The notes under the pieces are model-generated. The model was not told the origin of the DNA and searched no databases. It worked only from the letters and a program-made list of their open reading frames with translations. DNA of 35,047 nucleotides, from NCBI GenBank assembly GCA_051011575.1, contig JBPCTR010000047.1:1-35047 (forward strand), given 5' to 3'. Of this stretch, positions 25,246-32,715 are shown in pieces (within the stretch, counting starts at the first letter, position 1; the number at the start of each line of letters is the position of its first letter). A program made the translations under genes and the position numbers. Source of the DNA: SHLQ01 sp051011575 (lineage in GTDB: Bacteria > Actinomycetota > Acidimicrobiia > Acidimicrobiales > SHLQ01).

Positions 25246-27398
25246 CGGCGCGACTTCAACTCCAGCCGTCGGGCGTGAAGTATCGGTTCGGTGTACCCAC
25301 TGGGCTGTTCGGTTCCCGACATCACCAGATCGCACGCGGCGCGGAACGCCGTGCCATCGAAGTCCGGGGCCATCGGCGTGTACGTCGGGTCGGAGGCGTT
25401 CTGCCCATCGACCGTGACCGCCATGCGGCGCATCGTATCCATCACCTGATCGTGGTCGACAACGCCATGATGAAGCCAGTTGGCCATGTGCTGGCTGGAG
25501 ATGCGGCAGGTGGCACGATCCTCCATGAGCCCGACGTCGTGGATGTCGGGCACCTTCGAGCAACCCACTCCTTGGTCGACCCATCTGACGACGTAACCGA
25601 GAATCCCCTGCGCGTTGTTGTCGAGCTCGACTTGGATGTCGGCGACAGACCAGTCGGTCGATTCGGCGACGGGGATGGTGAGAATGTCATCCAACGTCGC
25701 TCGAGATCGTCCGGCGAGCTCTTCCTGCCTTTCGAGAACGTCCACGTGGTGATAGTGCGTGGCGTGGAGGGTGGCGGCGGTGGGCGAGGGCACCCAGGCG
25801 CAGTTCGCGCCGGCGTTGGGGTGGCCCACCTTCTGCTCGAGCATGTCGGCCATCAGGTCGGGCGCTGCCCACATGCCCTTGCCGATCTGTGCCCGGCCGC
25901 GCAGGCCGCACGCGAGGCCGGTATCGACATTCCAGTCCTCGTAGGCACCGATCCACGGCTGGGCCTTCATGTCGCTTTTGCGAACCATCGGGCCCGCTTC
26001 CATCGACGTGTGGATCTCGTCTCCGGTGCGATCGAGGAAGCCGGTGTTGATGAACGCCACCCGGGACCGCGCCGCTCGAATGCACTCAGCGAGGTTCACC
26101 GTGGTTCGGCGCTCCTCGTCCATGATCCCGAGTTTCACGGTGTTCTGCGGTATCCCGAGGATCGCTTCCACGAACGAGAACGTCGCGTCCGTGAACTGAA
26201 CCTCGTCGGGGCCGTGCATCTTCGGCTTGACCACGTAGATCGAACCGGCCCGTGAGTTCCTCGGCCCCGTGGTGTTCCGAAGATCGTGTAGTGCGCAGAG
26301 CGTTGTGATCATCGCATCGATCAACCCCTCGGGCGCTTCCTTCCCGTCGCGGTCGAGCACGGCGGGAGTGGTCATCAGGTGCCCGACGTTGCGAACGAGC
26401 ATGAGCGCTCGACCCGACACCGCCACCTGTGAACCGTCGGCGCCCGTGTAGACCCGACCAGAGGCGAGGCTCCGAACGAAGGTGTCGTCGCCCTTCGTGA
26501 CCTCCACCGTGAGCGTTCCGGCCATGAGCCCGAGCCAATTGCGATATGCGAGGGCTTTGTCCTCGGCGTCGACGGCCGCGACAGAGTCTTCGCAGTCCAT
26601 GATCGCGGTGATCGCCGATTCGAACTCGATATCGGACATGCCAGCCGAATCGGCGGCACCGACCGGGTGGGTCGAATCGAAGCGGAGGTCGACGCCGAGT
26701 CCGTTCACCTGCAACAGCACGGCCGTCGGCGCGTCGGCCGGGCCGTTGTACCCGATGAAGTGCGTCGGATCAGCCAGACCCGTGTCGTGTCCCGCGGCCG
26801 TGGTCACGACGAGCGCACCGTCGACGACTCGATAGCGCGTCGACCCCGCGTGGGATCCGGCTTCGAGGGGAGTGACACGATCGAGGTGGTCGCGGGCCCA
26901 GGCGATCACGCGCTCGCCTCGCACCGGATCGTATGGGCCGGGGTCGGGCAAATCACCCATGGCGTCGGTGCCGTACAGCGCGTCGTAGAGGCTTCCCCAC
27001 CGCGCGTTCGCAGCGTTGATCGCGTAGCGGGCGTTCATCACCGGCACCACGAGCTGGGGTCCGGGGAGAAGCGAGATCTCGGGGTCGACGTATTGAGTGG
27101 AGACCTCGAAAGGCTGACCCGCGGGGACCAGATAACCAAGCTCCTCGAGGAACGCCCGGTACTCGGAAGGATCGTGCGGAGCCCCGTCCCGTTCCCTGTG
27201 CCATGCGTCGATCGCGGCCTGCATGGAGTCCCGAATCTCGAGCAGCTCACGATTGCGTGGACCCAACTCATGTACGACGCGGCTCAGCCCGGCGAAGAAA
27301 ACGTCGGGCGCGACACCGCTCCCCGGCAGTGCCTCGTTCACGAGAAAAGCGTGGAGTGGCTCGCCGATGCGAAGATCGGCCACGACGACGTGTGACAT
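25242..27398 (-). CDS. glcB: Malate synthase G
   Basis: Cytoplasmic enzyme condensing glyoxylate with acetyl-CoA to malate, the second step after glycolate oxidation. The 718-residue length is that of isoform G. Active-site blocks are GSIYVVKPKMHGPDEV, INTGFLDRTGDEIHTSMEAG, and the closing segment around VGLMEDRATCRISSQ, where the Asp in EDRAT is the catalytic base region. GAGGAG lies five bases before the ATG. It is the first gene of a coupled operon with glcD, glcE and glcF, so glyoxylate is consumed as it forms. Upstream lies an inverted repeat overlapping a likely -10 box, pointing to repressor control. Confidence 0.97.
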   Translation of the reverse strand: MSHVVVADLRIGEPLHAFLVNEALPGSGVAPDVFFAGLSRVVHELGPRNRELLEIRDSMQAAIDAWHRERDGAPHDPSEYRAFLEELGYLVPAGQPFEVSTQYVDPEISLLPGPQLVVPVMNARYAINAANARWGSLYDALYGTDAMGDLPDPGPYDPVRGERVIAWARDHLDRVTPLEAGSHAGSTRYRVVDGALVVTTAAGHDTGLADPTHFIGYNGPADAPTAVLLQVNGLGVDLRFDSTHPVGAADSAGMSDIEFESAITAIMDCEDSVAAVDAEDKALAYRNWLGLMAGTLTVEVTKGDDTFVRSLASGRVYTGADGSQVAVSGRALMLVRNVGHLMTTPAVLDRDGKEAPEGLIDAMITTLCALHDLRNTTGPRNSRAGSIYVVKPKMHGPDEVQFTDATFSFVEAILGIPQNTVKLGIMDEERRTTVNLAECIRAARSRVAFINTGFLDRTGDEIHTSMEAGPMVRKSDMKAQPWIGAYEDWNVDTGLACGLRGRAQIGKGMWAAPDLMADMLEQKVGHPNAGANCAWVPSPTAATLHATHYHHVDVLERQEELAGRSRATLDDILTIPVAESTDWSVADIQVELDNNAQGILGYVVRWVDQGVGCSKVPDIHDVGLMEDRATCRISSQHMANWLHHGVVDHDQVMDTMRRMAVTVDGQNASDPTYTPMAPDFDGTAFRAACDLVMSGTEQPSGYTEPILHARRLELKSRR

Positions 27399-27420
27399 GG
27401 AGGCTCCTCGGGAAACGCTG

Positions 27421-27437
27421 TTATTACCCGTCAGTAA
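27421..27437 (-). promoter_or_regulatory. glc operon control region: inverted repeat TTAC-N6-GTAA with overlapping -10-like TAATAA
   Basis: On the minus strand TTACTGACGGGTAA occupies 27437-27424 and runs into TAATAA (27426-27421), about 23 bases before the glcB ATG. The arms and size suit a TetR-type operator, and a TetR gene lies 340 bases upstream. Binding here would block the promoter. The pairing of this site with that regulator is inference. Confidence 0.5.
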
Positions 27438-27466
27438 ACCGTGTTTGGCCGAGAGAAAATCCTCGA

Positions 27467-27736
27467 TCAGGAGCCGTAGACGGGCACGTCGGCGGCGTAG
27501 GCCTCGCGGAACAGGTCGAGTACCTCGTCGGTCTCGGGCTTACGCCGGGTCTGCTCCTTCGAATACAACAGCTCGCCGTCGACGACCACGTCGAACACTC
27601 CCTTGCTGCCCATCTTCAGTATCAGCGATCCGATGACGTGTTGGTAGCTACCGAGAAGCTCATGAGTGACGCGCACGGCGACAGGCTCGTAGTTTCAAGG
27701 GACGCAGTAGGTGATCTCGATCTCGTGGCCTGCCAT
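27467..27736 (-). CDS. SelW-like Rdx-family protein with in-frame UGA at the CxxU position (probable selenoprotein)
   Basis: Thioredoxin-like redox protein of the SelT/SelW/SelH (Rdx, PF10262) group, 89 residues if UGA is read as selenocysteine. From ATG 27736 the protein begins MAGHEIEITYCVP, then TGA at 27697-27695 (codon 14), then NYEPVAVRVTHELLGSY, and ends VDGELLYSKEQTRRKPETDE and FREAYAADVPVYGS. The family places its redox motif CxxC or CxxU right after the first strand, which is exactly Cys11-Val-Pro-UGA14. A conventional call starts at the GTG at 27676 and loses the active site. A TATCCT box eight bases before the ATG suggests a leaderless mRNA. selA, selB and selC are not in the window. 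An authentic stop or sequencing error is the alternative. Confidence 0.85.
27648..27692 (-). promoter_or_regulatory. Candidate SECIS stem directly downstream of the UGA
   Basis: By eye, CTACGAG (27692-27686, two bases after the UGA codon) can pair with CTC-G-GTAG (27655-27648), seven pairs with one bulged G, enclosing about 30 bases. Bacterial SECIS elements lie at this place. I could not fold it, and the apical loop is not a clear match to a known consensus. Confidence 0.3.
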
Positions 27737-27744
27737 GACGAATC

Positions 27745-27750
27745 AGGATA
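27745..27750 (-). promoter_or_regulatory. -10 box (TATCCT) before the SelW-like gene
   Basis: TATCCT on the minus strand ends eight bases before ATG 27736. It lies in the 37-base gap after the TetR gene and no ribosome binding site is seen. Confidence 0.45.
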
Positions 27751-27773
27751 TCGCTCGACTCGAACGCTGAGGC

Positions 27774-28379
27774 TCAGTCGGGGGCGCGAACGCCTCGTAG
27801 ACCCTTCCATGCGAACTCGAAGATCATCGAGGAGAGTTCGTCGGGGTTCCGACGCTCGCCCTCCTGAATCCAGCGTCGCACAGCGCCCTCGAGAAGCCCT
27901 GCCACCGCGCGCGCGTACATGAGGCGGTCGTCTCGCTCGACACCTTCGATGTCGATGTACTCAGCCGTGAACGAGACGAACGTGTCCTCGACCGCGCGCA
28001 ACTCTTCGGTGAAATGGGGGTCGCTGCGAACGCCCTCTCCGTAGAGAACGGTGAAGTTCGCCGGCTCGTCGGCGAAGAAGTGGAAATAGGCATTGAAGGC
28101 CCGTTCGAGTTGCTCGCGAGGCCCGCCTGCCGATTCGACGGCCGCGGACAAGAGCTCGACCAGCCTCGATCTCGTCTGGCTGAGCAGCTCGAGGTACAGG
28201 TGGTGTTTTGAGTCGAAGTGTTGGTACACGACCGGCTTCGTGACGCCGGCTGCCTCGGCGACATCGTTCATCGAGGTTGCTGTGAATCCGTTCGCGCCGA
28301 AGGTGTGCAACGCTGCGACGAGGAGCTGGAGCTTGCGCTCGTCGGCGCCGAGTCGGGTAGTGGTTCCTTCGGTCGCCAC
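27774..28379 (-). CDS. TetR-family transcriptional regulator
   Basis: Helix-turn-helix repressor of 201 residues. The DNA-binding domain spans about 15-62 (LLVAALHTFGANGFTATSMN, DVAEAAGVTKPVVYQHFDSK), a textbook TetR signature. The ligand domain from about 75 contains LERAFNAYFHFFADEPANFTVL, common in actinobacterial TetR proteins. The start is GTG 28379 with TACGGT seven bases upstream and no ribosome site, so it is probably leaderless. It precedes the SelW-like gene by 37 bases and the glc operon on the same strand. Its target could be the inverted repeat before glcB; its ligand is unknown. Confidence 0.93.
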   Translation of the reverse strand: MATEGTTTRLGADERKLQLLVAALHTFGANGFTATSMNDVAEAAGVTKPVVYQHFDSKHHLYLELLSQTRSRLVELLSAAVESAGGPREQLERAFNAYFHFFADEPANFTVLYGEGVRSDPHFTEELRAVEDTFVSFTAEYIDIEGVERDDRLMYARAVAGLLEGAVRRWIQEGERRNPDELSSMIFEFAWKGLRGVRAPD

Positions 28380-28386
28380 GGGTCAA

Positions 28387-28392
28387 ACCGTA
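28387..28392 (-). promoter_or_regulatory. -10 box (TACGGT) for leaderless TetR mRNA
   Basis: TACGGT on the minus strand ends seven bases before the GTG at 28379. Confidence 0.55.
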
Positions 28393-28427
28393 TCGCACGG
28401 GTCGGGACGTGCCGACGTTGCTGGCGA

Positions 28428-28721
28428 CTATCGCCGTCGACGTTGTGCCGCGGAGTCCTCTTCGTGGCGTTCGGCACCCTTGATCGCGTATCCGACCTGG
28501 ATCGCGACCGCCGTGATGATGCTCGCCACGACCAGAAGGACGATGATCAGCGTGACGATCGGTCCTTCGAACGAGGTGAAGAGGCCGACGAAGAACAGGA
28601 TCATCGCCACGCCGTACAGAAGGAAGCCCAGGCGCTGCGCCTGATTCGAGCCACGTCGAATTCGAGCGCGCTGCTGGAGGATCGGGTCGCCGGTGGTGGG
28701 CGGAGGATCGGACGAGCTCAC
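28428..28721 (-). CDS. Small two-helix membrane protein
   Basis: Protein of 97 residues with two hydrophobic helices (about 33-51, LGFLLYGVAMILFFVGLF, and 56-78, IVTLIIVLLVVASIITAVAI) joined by a short loop, and basic/charged ends (tail HEEDSAAQRRRR). I know no function. The start is taken as GTG 28721 (MSSSDPPP after initiation); a start at 28757 would overlap the preceding gene by 20 bases. It begins 16 bases after the DUF5317 gene and is probably co-transcribed with it. Similar small proteins are common near actinobacterial envelope genes. Confidence 0.72.
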   Translation of the reverse strand: MSSSDPPPTTGDPILQQRARIRRGSNQAQRLGFLLYGVAMILFFVGLFTSFEGPIVTLIIVLLVVASIITAVAIQVGYAIKGAERHEEDSAAQRRRR

Positions 28722-28737
28722 GCGTCCACTCTGATGG

Positions 28738-29934
28738 TCAGCGTGTCTTGTCGGCAAGCTCGCTGTTGCGTCGACGACCGCGGCCGCGGCGTCGACGATG
28801 TCCGGGAGAGGGCGGCGCGAGCTGCGTCAGGCGGCGGTCGGCCTCGTTGCGGCGGCGGAGGAACTCCGCGAGTTGCTCGTCGCTGGGCGACACGGTGAGA
28901 TCGATGATCGGCCGACGATCGGTGAGGTCGATGACCGTTTCTTCTGCGGGGCGCGTCGGCGAAGGTCGCTTCGACCGGGCGGGGGTCGGATCAGGGGAAT
29001 CGGCGCTGATCGTGATCCCGTCGCTTGTCTTGATCACCGGCTGATCGCCGGGCGGCGGCGTTGCGTTGGGCGCCATGTCCTCGACGTCCAGGACTTCCTC
29101 GAGTTCGATCAGATCGTCTGGGTCGGCCGGCATCGGTGGCGCCACGAGGTGGGGTTCGAACTGCACCGGGGGACCGGTGGGCGGCGGCGGAATCCGAAGG
29201 CCCTCGCGCTCGGTGCCGAGAGGGCTGTTGTGGGCGAGATGTTCCGGAGCGCGCTCTGGTCGCGGCAAGTGACGTCGCTCCTGCGGATTCTGGGTTGGGC
29301 TCAGACCGGGTCGAAGGACGCGGGGGAGAGGGGCGAGGAGGAGTCGGCTTCTCGGCGCTGCGTGTGCCGGGCCGCGCCCCGGCAGCTTCGCCTCGGCGGT
29401 GTCATCCGGGTTCGCCGAGAGTCGAGCGCTGAGGTACATGTTCATCACGATGTCGGCGAGGGCGACCAGGATCACGAGGTCGCCGAGGCTGATGACTTTG
29501 CCGAATCCCGGCACCGGGATCACGTCACCGAAGGAATCGAATCGGTTCGCCGTTGCGGTCGATTCGCGCGGACCGTCTATCTGTGCCGTTCCGTCCTCGT
29601 TCACCACGCCGGCCGACGTGAGCGCCAGTTCGGACACCGGCACCGCTCCGTTCGCGAGAACGGGAAGGAGGTTCATGGAAATGCCGATCAGCATCACGAT
29701 CATGCCAGTGAGCGTCAGGTTGGCGACGGCGAACGCAATGAAGGAGACGAAGCTCAGCGCCAACCACACCATCGAGTGGCTCGGGTCGATCACGACGAGA
29801 ACGAGTGTGGCCGTGATTCCGCTGACGAGGAAACCCTTGCCGCGTAGGCGGGTCTGGACGACGCCCGACCACGCACCGCCACGGAGGCGGCCGATCGCGG
29901 AACCGATCCCGATGGCGATCAGAGAGAGCAGCAC
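28738..29934 (-). CDS. DUF5317 membrane protein with long disordered C-terminal tail
   Basis: The first 190 or so residues form a membrane domain with about five helices and the DUF5317 pattern: SAIGRLRGG near the start, MNLLPVLANGAVPVSELAL and GDVIPVPGFGKVISLGDLVIL. The remaining ~200 residues are low-complexity, rich in Pro, Arg and acidic residues, and end in a basic RRRRGRGRRR stretch, a combination that suggests a cytoplasmic tail binding partners or nucleic acid. The start is GTG 29934 (MLLSLIAIGIG), preceded by TAACGT seven bases upstream. A 50-residue upstream extension is only open sequence. Function unknown. Confidence 0.82.
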   Translation of the reverse strand: MLLSLIAIGIGSAIGRLRGGAWSGVVQTRLRGKGFLVSGITATLVLVVIDPSHSMVWLALSFVSFIAFAVANLTLTGMIVMLIGISMNLLPVLANGAVPVSELALTSAGVVNEDGTAQIDGPRESTATANRFDSFGDVIPVPGFGKVISLGDLVILVALADIVMNMYLSARLSANPDDTAEAKLPGRGPAHAAPRSRLLLAPLPRVLRPGLSPTQNPQERRHLPRPERAPEHLAHNSPLGTEREGLRIPPPPTGPPVQFEPHLVAPPMPADPDDLIELEEVLDVEDMAPNATPPPGDQPVIKTSDGITISADSPDPTPARSKRPSPTRPAEETVIDLTDRRPIIDLTVSPSDEQLAEFLRRRNEADRRLTQLAPPSPGHRRRRGRGRRRNSELADKTR

Positions 29935-29941
29935 GGCGACA

Positions 29942-29947
29942 ACGTTA
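29942..29947 (-). promoter_or_regulatory. -10 box (TAACGT) for leaderless DUF5317 mRNA
   Basis: TAACGT on the minus strand ends seven bases before GTG 29934; it supports that start over longer open frames. Confidence 0.5.
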
Positions 29948-29997
29948 GTCCTGCTCGCGCGGAGAGTGGGGACACTTCGCGCGCACCGCGCGAGACC

Positions 29998-30060
29998 GGG
30001 TCTGACCCCTCCACGCTCGAAGGGGTCAGACCCCATTCGGGCGAAAGTGCTCTGACCCCT
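29998..30060. repeat. GGGGTCAGACCC-type palindromic repeat with an extra copy
   Basis: GGGTCTGACCCCT (29998-30010) and AGGGGTCAGACCC (30021-30033) form a 13-bp perfect stem with a 10-base loop; TCTGACCCCT recurs at 30051-30060. It lies in the 174-base gap between the Septum_form gene and the DUF5317 gene, ahead of the latter's promoter. Similar elements with GGGGTCAGA cores are dispersed repeats in many bacteria; here it may also end transcription. Confidence 0.8.
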
Positions 30061-30108
30061 TTTTCGGGGAAGGTGCCAGAGCAACGGCCGGCCCGCGAAC
30101 AGAAATTC

Positions 30109-30672
30109 CTACGCTCGCGCTCCCCGGGCGGTGCCGAAGGATTTGTCTTCTTCAGTGTTGAAGAGGAAGCAGGTCACCCGGCGGTGCCTGCCGACCGGAT
30201 GTTCGAACGTCTCCTGGGTCGGCTGGAGGAAATCGATGTCGTACACGGACAATTCGTATTCGGCTCCCACGAAGTCTTCGAACGCCTCGTAACAGACCTC
30301 GGTACTCCAGGCGCTCAACGCGTCCTCACCCGGGAAGGGGGCACCGTTGGGGGCCGGGAATTCGGCCTCGTGGTACACCTCCTTGTCATGCGGGCGTGAG
30401 CAATCGACGGCAGCCGTGATGTTGATGCGTCGGTTCTGTTCTCGGTCGGTCCAACTGACCTCGTTGAAGCACGCACCTGCTCGGAGGTCGAAGGGGTTGA
30501 GCGGTGCGCCCTCCCAGTCGGGTTCACCGTCGACGTCGACGTCGGAACTCGCGCCTCGACCCTGATCGTCGGCGGGGTTGGTGGGGCCGTCGCTCGTCTC
30601 GTCAGCGGAACTACACGCAGCGATACCCACCGCGAGCACGAGGATGAACACGAAGCGGGCCGACAAACGCAC
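30109..30672 (-). CDS. Septum_form-domain lipoprotein
   Basis: Lipoprotein of 187 residues. The signal ends in the lipobox GIAAC (Cys20), followed by a Ser/Asp-rich linker to about residue 50. The mature domain has the Septum_form pattern: RAGACFNEV, VDCSRPHDKEVYHEAEF, EVCYEAFEDFVG and RVTCFLF, with four cysteines that probably form two disulfides. These proteins are attached to the outer face of actinobacterial membranes; a role in septation is only inferred from the family name. The start is GTG 30672 with TACCGT six bases upstream. It follows the sortase gene on the same strand. Confidence 0.85.
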   Translation of the reverse strand: MRLSARFVFILVLAVGIAACSSADETSDGPTNPADDQGRGASSDVDVDGEPDWEGAPLNPFDLRAGACFNEVSWTDREQNRRINITAAVDCSRPHDKEVYHEAEFPAPNGAPFPGEDALSAWSTEVCYEAFEDFVGAEYELSVYDIDFLQPTQETFEHPVGRHRRVTCFLFNTEEDKSFGTARGARA

Positions 30673-30678
30673 GAGCCA

Positions 30679-30684
30679 ACGGTA
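30679..30684 (-). promoter_or_regulatory. -10 box (TACCGT) for leaderless Septum_form mRNA
   Basis: TACCGT on the minus strand ends six bases before GTG 30672. Confidence 0.5.
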
Positions 30685-30718
30685 TCGAGATCGGGCGGCG
30701 GTCGGAATTCGCGCGGTG

Positions 30719-31897
30719 TCAGCCGGCGGGCAGGAAACGATCGATTTTCTCGAAGGTGAGCGCGAGCAGCACGACGACCGGGATCACGCCCATCGCCACG
30801 GAGGGCCAGCGCTTCCATCGGCGACTCAGCTCCTTGAACCCGAACCACGCGGCCATGGTTGCAGCACCCCACAGGAGAGCGGGAACGATCGCACCCTCGT
30901 CGCCGTCGAGCCCCTCGTCGAGACTCACCTCGTTCGCGAACAAGTCGCGAGCGGTCGGCCGGTCCTCGACTGGAAGGTCCTCGGCCGCGGCAGTCTCGCT
31001 GCCCGAGTCGGCGGCGGCGATCGCGGTTCCGAACTCACTTGCAAGGTCGGAGGCGTTGTTGACAATGAAGTCGGTCGGGGGCGGCGGGGTGTCCACCGGT
31101 TGACTCACCAGTTCGGCGACGACGATGATCCGCTGTCGGGCGGAGAATTTTGGGTGACAGGCTGTGAGCGTGAGTCGGTTGTCGCCGAAGTCGCTCAGGA
31201 CCCACGTGGCCTCGGGGCCCACGATGATGTGACCGATGCTGTCGGCGTTCTCCGGCATCCCGAAATCGATGTTCGGACCGAGCAGCTCCGGGGCGAATGC
31301 CTCCCGCGCCGGGAGCACTCGGTACTCGTGGAAACCCTGCACTGTTCGCACATTGATCTCGTCGCCGGGTACGAGTTCGTCGATGCGGTTGAACGGGGCG
31401 CCATACGTGGTGCGATGACCCGCGATACCGCTGTTGCCCTCCTGTCCTGGGAAGACCGTCGACCGGTAGTGGCCGGGTCCGTTGCGGAGGTCTTCGACCT
31501 GAACTCCTTCCACCACCACCTTGCGCACGTCGAGGCTGGGAATCGTGATGCGCGCGATCGCGTCGCCGCCGTCGCGGTAGAGCGCTTCGGCAAGCTCTTC
31601 GTCGAAGACGGGGATCGTCCCACCAGCGGAGGGAACCGCCGACGTCGTTGTGGTCGATTCAAGCACCTCGGCCTCGGTCGTGACCGGTGCGCCGGTCGTT
31701 GTGGTCGGCGGAACCGTCGTCGGCGTCGTCGTTGCCGGCGTTTCGAGCAGGAGTTCGTCGAAGTCGCTCCCGAGTGAGTCCTGCGCAGACGCCTCCTGAA
31801 GTCCCGTTCCCCACAGCTGGTATCCCACGAAGAGGAGCACCACCACGCCGCTGGTGATGAGGAATCGGCCGATGGAGCCGAGCAGACGAGACGTCAT
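30719..31897 (-). CDS. Class E-type sortase family transpeptidase
   Basis: Membrane-anchored cysteine transpeptidase (392 aa) that links surface proteins to the cell wall or to pilus subunits. Order: N-terminal membrane helix about 11-30; Thr/Pro-rich spacer about 52-90; sortase domain about 108-265 with the catalytic triad His161 (GHRTTYGAPF), Cys247 (TACHPKFSARQR) and Arg254 or Arg256; then a second membrane helix near 315-335 and another at about 365-385. The C-terminal membrane part is extra compared with common class E enzymes. No LPXTG-type substrate is seen nearby. Its ATG has a TACGGT box six bases upstream. Confidence 0.9.
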   Translation of the reverse strand: MTSRLLGSIGRFLITSGVVVLLFVGYQLWGTGLQEASAQDSLGSDFDELLLETPATTTPTTVPPTTTTGAPVTTEAEVLESTTTTSAVPSAGGTIPVFDEELAEALYRDGGDAIARITIPSLDVRKVVVEGVQVEDLRNGPGHYRSTVFPGQEGNSGIAGHRTTYGAPFNRIDELVPGDEINVRTVQGFHEYRVLPAREAFAPELLGPNIDFGMPENADSIGHIIVGPEATWVLSDFGDNRLTLTACHPKFSARQRIIVVAELVSQPVDTPPPPTDFIVNNASDLASEFGTAIAAADSGSETAAAEDLPVEDRPTARDLFANEVSLDEGLDGDEGAIVPALLWGAATMAAWFGFKELSRRWKRWPSVAMGVIPVVVLLALTFEKIDRFLPAG

Positions 31898-31903
31898 GAT
31901 GAA

Positions 31904-31909
31904 ACCGTA
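31904..31909 (-). promoter_or_regulatory. -10 box (TACGGT) for leaderless sortase mRNA
   Basis: TACGGT on the minus strand ends six bases before ATG 31897. The rest of the 146-base gap to ccmA shows nothing else but the ccmA promoter box. Confidence 0.55.
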
Positions 31910-32031
31910 TCGGTCGTACCTGGGGGGTCGTCGAGCACCCGGCCCGAAGAATTGGGTAAGTGTCGGTGAGAAAAGCCCAAGAATTCCAACGCCAGTCCCG
32001 GACGGACGGGACCGGGGTGGGGGTGTACCGG

Positions 32032-32037
32032 TAGCGT
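32032..32037 (+). promoter_or_regulatory. -10 box (TAGCGT) for the ccm operon
   Basis: TAGCGT ends six bases before the ccmA GTG, with no ribosome binding site, so the ccm mRNA is probably leaderless. Confidence 0.45.
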
Positions 32038-32043
32038 CGTGGT

Positions 32044-32715
32044 GTGTCCGTGGTGTCCCTGCGAAACGTCGTCGTCGTGCTCGGCGGGTTTCCCGCGCTC
32101 GCCGGCGCCGCCCTGGAGGTGGGGAGCGGAGAAGCGGTTCTGCTCCAGGGTCCGAACGGCGCTGGCAAAACCACCCTTCTCCGACTCTGTGCCGGTTTGG
32201 TCCGTCCGCAGTCGGGTGAGGCCACCGTTCTCGGTCACGACTTGTTCGAGGATCGCCGGGCGCTTCGCCCGCGCGTGGGCATCGTCGGACACGAGAGCAT
32301 GCTGTACGAAGACCTCACCGTCTGGGAGAACCTCGACTTCTGGGGTTCGGCTTCCGGGGTCGACGCGACGCAGGTGAAGGCGGCTGCTTCGCACATGAAT
32401 ATCGAGTCGCGTCTCTTCGATGTGCCAGTCCGCATACTCTCGGCCGGTCAGCGTCGCCGAACCTCGCTCGCCGTCGCTGCCGCCCGCCGCCCCGAGCTGT
32501 GGCTGCTCGACGAGCCGCACGCCGGGCTCGACCAGGCGGGTCGCGACATCGTCGACGGTCTGATCGCCGACGCGGTTGCTGCGGGCGCGACAGTGATCGT
32601 CGCCTCTCACGAACTCGATCGGGTTCGTCCCGTCGTCAATCGGCAGGTCACCGTTGCTGGTGGCTTCGTCACGTCGCCTGCGCTCTCGAGCGAGGAGGTC
32701 GCCGGTGCTGTCTGA
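32044..32715 (+). CDS. ccmA: Cytochrome c maturation ABC transporter ATP-binding protein CcmA
   Basis: ATPase of the CcmABCD module, which powers release of heme-loaded CcmE (System I cytochrome c biogenesis). The 223-residue protein has the Walker A GPNGAGKTT, signature LSAGQRRR, Walker B WLLDEPHAGLD and the H-loop ASHE. Its compact size and the order ccmA-ccmB-ccmC downstream identify it. The start is GTG 32044; a GTG two codons later is possible. The 3' end overlaps ccmB by 11 bases. First gene of the operon. Confidence 0.95.
   Translation: MSVVSLRNVVVVLGGFPALAGAALEVGSGEAVLLQGPNGAGKTTLLRLCAGLVRPQSGEATVLGHDLFEDRRALRPRVGIVGHESMLYEDLTVWENLDFWGSASGVDATQVKAAASHMNIESRLFDVPVRILSAGQRRRTSLAVAAARRPELWLLDEPHAGLDQAGRDIVDGLIADAVAAGATVIVASHELDRVRPVVNRQVTVAGGFVTSPALSSEEVAGAV

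Noticed and set aside
27467..27676. Short 69-residue protein starting at GTG 27676
   Set aside because: It lacks the N-terminal strand and CxxU motif of the Rdx fold; the read-through frame from ATG 27736 is a complete family member, so this is a truncated call.
28798..29847. Long plus-strand open frame (349 codons) opposite the DUF5317 gene
   Set aside because: The minus strand has membrane helices, DUF5317 motifs and a promoter box; the plus-strand product is low-complexity.
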